Positions 63,873 to 64,000 of a DNA stretch of 64,000 bases are shown piece after piece; within the stretch, counting starts at the first letter, position 1; each line of letters opens with the position of its first letter. Under the pieces are notes generated by a model. It had not been told where the DNA came from. It saw only the letters and a program-made list of their open reading frames with translations, and searched no databases. This DNA comes from Deltaproteobacteria bacterium CG11_big_fil_rev_8_21_14_0_20_47_16. GTDB taxonomy: Bacteria; UBA10199; GCA-002796325; 1-14-0-20-47-16. The stretch lies in contig PCXA01000002.1 of NCBI GenBank assembly GCA_002796325.1, positions 62,001 through 126,000 of the forward strand, written 5' to 3'. Made by a program: the position numbers and the translations under genes.

Positions 63873-64000
63873 TTAAGCTGTTGCGACTTCTTCAACAATC
63901 CTACCACCAGCTGCAATAATCTTCTCGCGCGCGCTGGTTGAAACCTTGTCAACATTCACCACATAGGCGCGATCTACCGCACCGCGTCCCAGAATTTTAA
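63873..64000 (-). CDS. rplO: 50S ribosomal protein L15, C-terminal fragment
   Basis: Only the last 41 codons are in the window; the 5' part lies beyond the right edge. The fragment KILGRGAVDRAYVVNVDKVS ends with SAREKIIAAGGRIVEEVATA, the standard L15 C-terminus. It is followed by a 21-bp gap containing GGGGG and then secY, as in the spc operon. Confidence 0.93.
   Translation of the reverse strand, partial: KILGRGAVDRAYVVNVDKVSTSAREKIIAAGGRIVEEVATA

Overview
This is a gene-dense, mid-GC bacterial chromosome segment in which nearly every base is coding and intergenic gaps are usually under 150 bp. Lipobox lipoproteins, a TonB-type protein and a probable outer-membrane protein point to a Gram-negative cell. 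Split glycine decarboxylase, futalosine-type menaquinone genes, branched-chain acyl-CoA catabolism and zinc-ligand forms of ribosomal proteins S4 and L36 would fit a deltaproteobacterial or Bdellovibrionota-like lineage. I cannot assign a phylum from sequence alone. I see no phage, plasmid, IS transposase, CRISPR array or defence system.

Layout. 1-6.9 kb: the start of a hotdog thioesterase, a TauE/TSUP permease, then a minus-strand operon (thiolase, 3-hydroxybutyryl-CoA dehydrogenase, crotonase, acyl-CoA dehydrogenase, split B12 mutase). The mutase has the active-site residues of isobutyryl-CoA mutase, so the operon reads as an isobutyryl-CoA to butyryl-CoA to acetyl-CoA route. 6.9-12.6 kb: a Calx-beta secreted protein, a DUF255 protein, argS, crcB and a TMEM43-like protein. 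12.6-19.2 kb: a leucine (liu) degradation cluster with an MFS transporter. 19.2-24.2 kb: pgsA, tRNA-Gly, nadB, a lipoprotein, an alpha/beta hydrolase and dnaJ, with dnaK divergent. 26.3-33.2 kb: yjbQ, then the rimP-nusA-infB-rbfA-nrnA-truB operon. 33.3-38.2 kb: mqnA, a zinc-ribbon protein, leucine dehydrogenase, an aminofutalosine deaminase-like amidohydrolase and a UbiD-family decarboxylase. 38.2-43.8 kb: folD-gcvT-gcvH-gcvPA-gcvPB, a complete glycine-to-methylene-THF unit interrupted by a small palindromic insertion. 43.8-52.6 kb: a Cys-motif protein, tonB-like, recO, a 37-residue membrane peptide, pfkB, mtnP, an unknown helical protein, rlmN, a radical SAM protein and mscS. 52.6-57.2 kb: tRNA-Ala, an outer-membrane-like protein, hutG-like, hutI, efp and a lipoprotein. 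57.2-64 kb: the end of the spc/alpha ribosomal operon (rplO, secY, adk, map, infA, rpmJ, rpsM, rpsK, rpsD, rpoA, rplQ) running into a TlpA-type thioredoxin.

Taken together, leucine dehydrogenase, the liu cluster, the putative icmAB/beta-oxidation operon, hutIG and the glycine cleavage system indicate a cell that burns amino acids, with menaquinone made by the futalosine route. Regulation visible in the sequence includes several first genes with a -10 box only 6-9 nt before the start codon and no Shine-Dalgarno (candidate leaderless mRNAs), TAATG and ATGA translational coupling inside operons, a palindrome in the dnaK promoter region and an attenuator-like hairpin in the rimP-nusA-infB leader.
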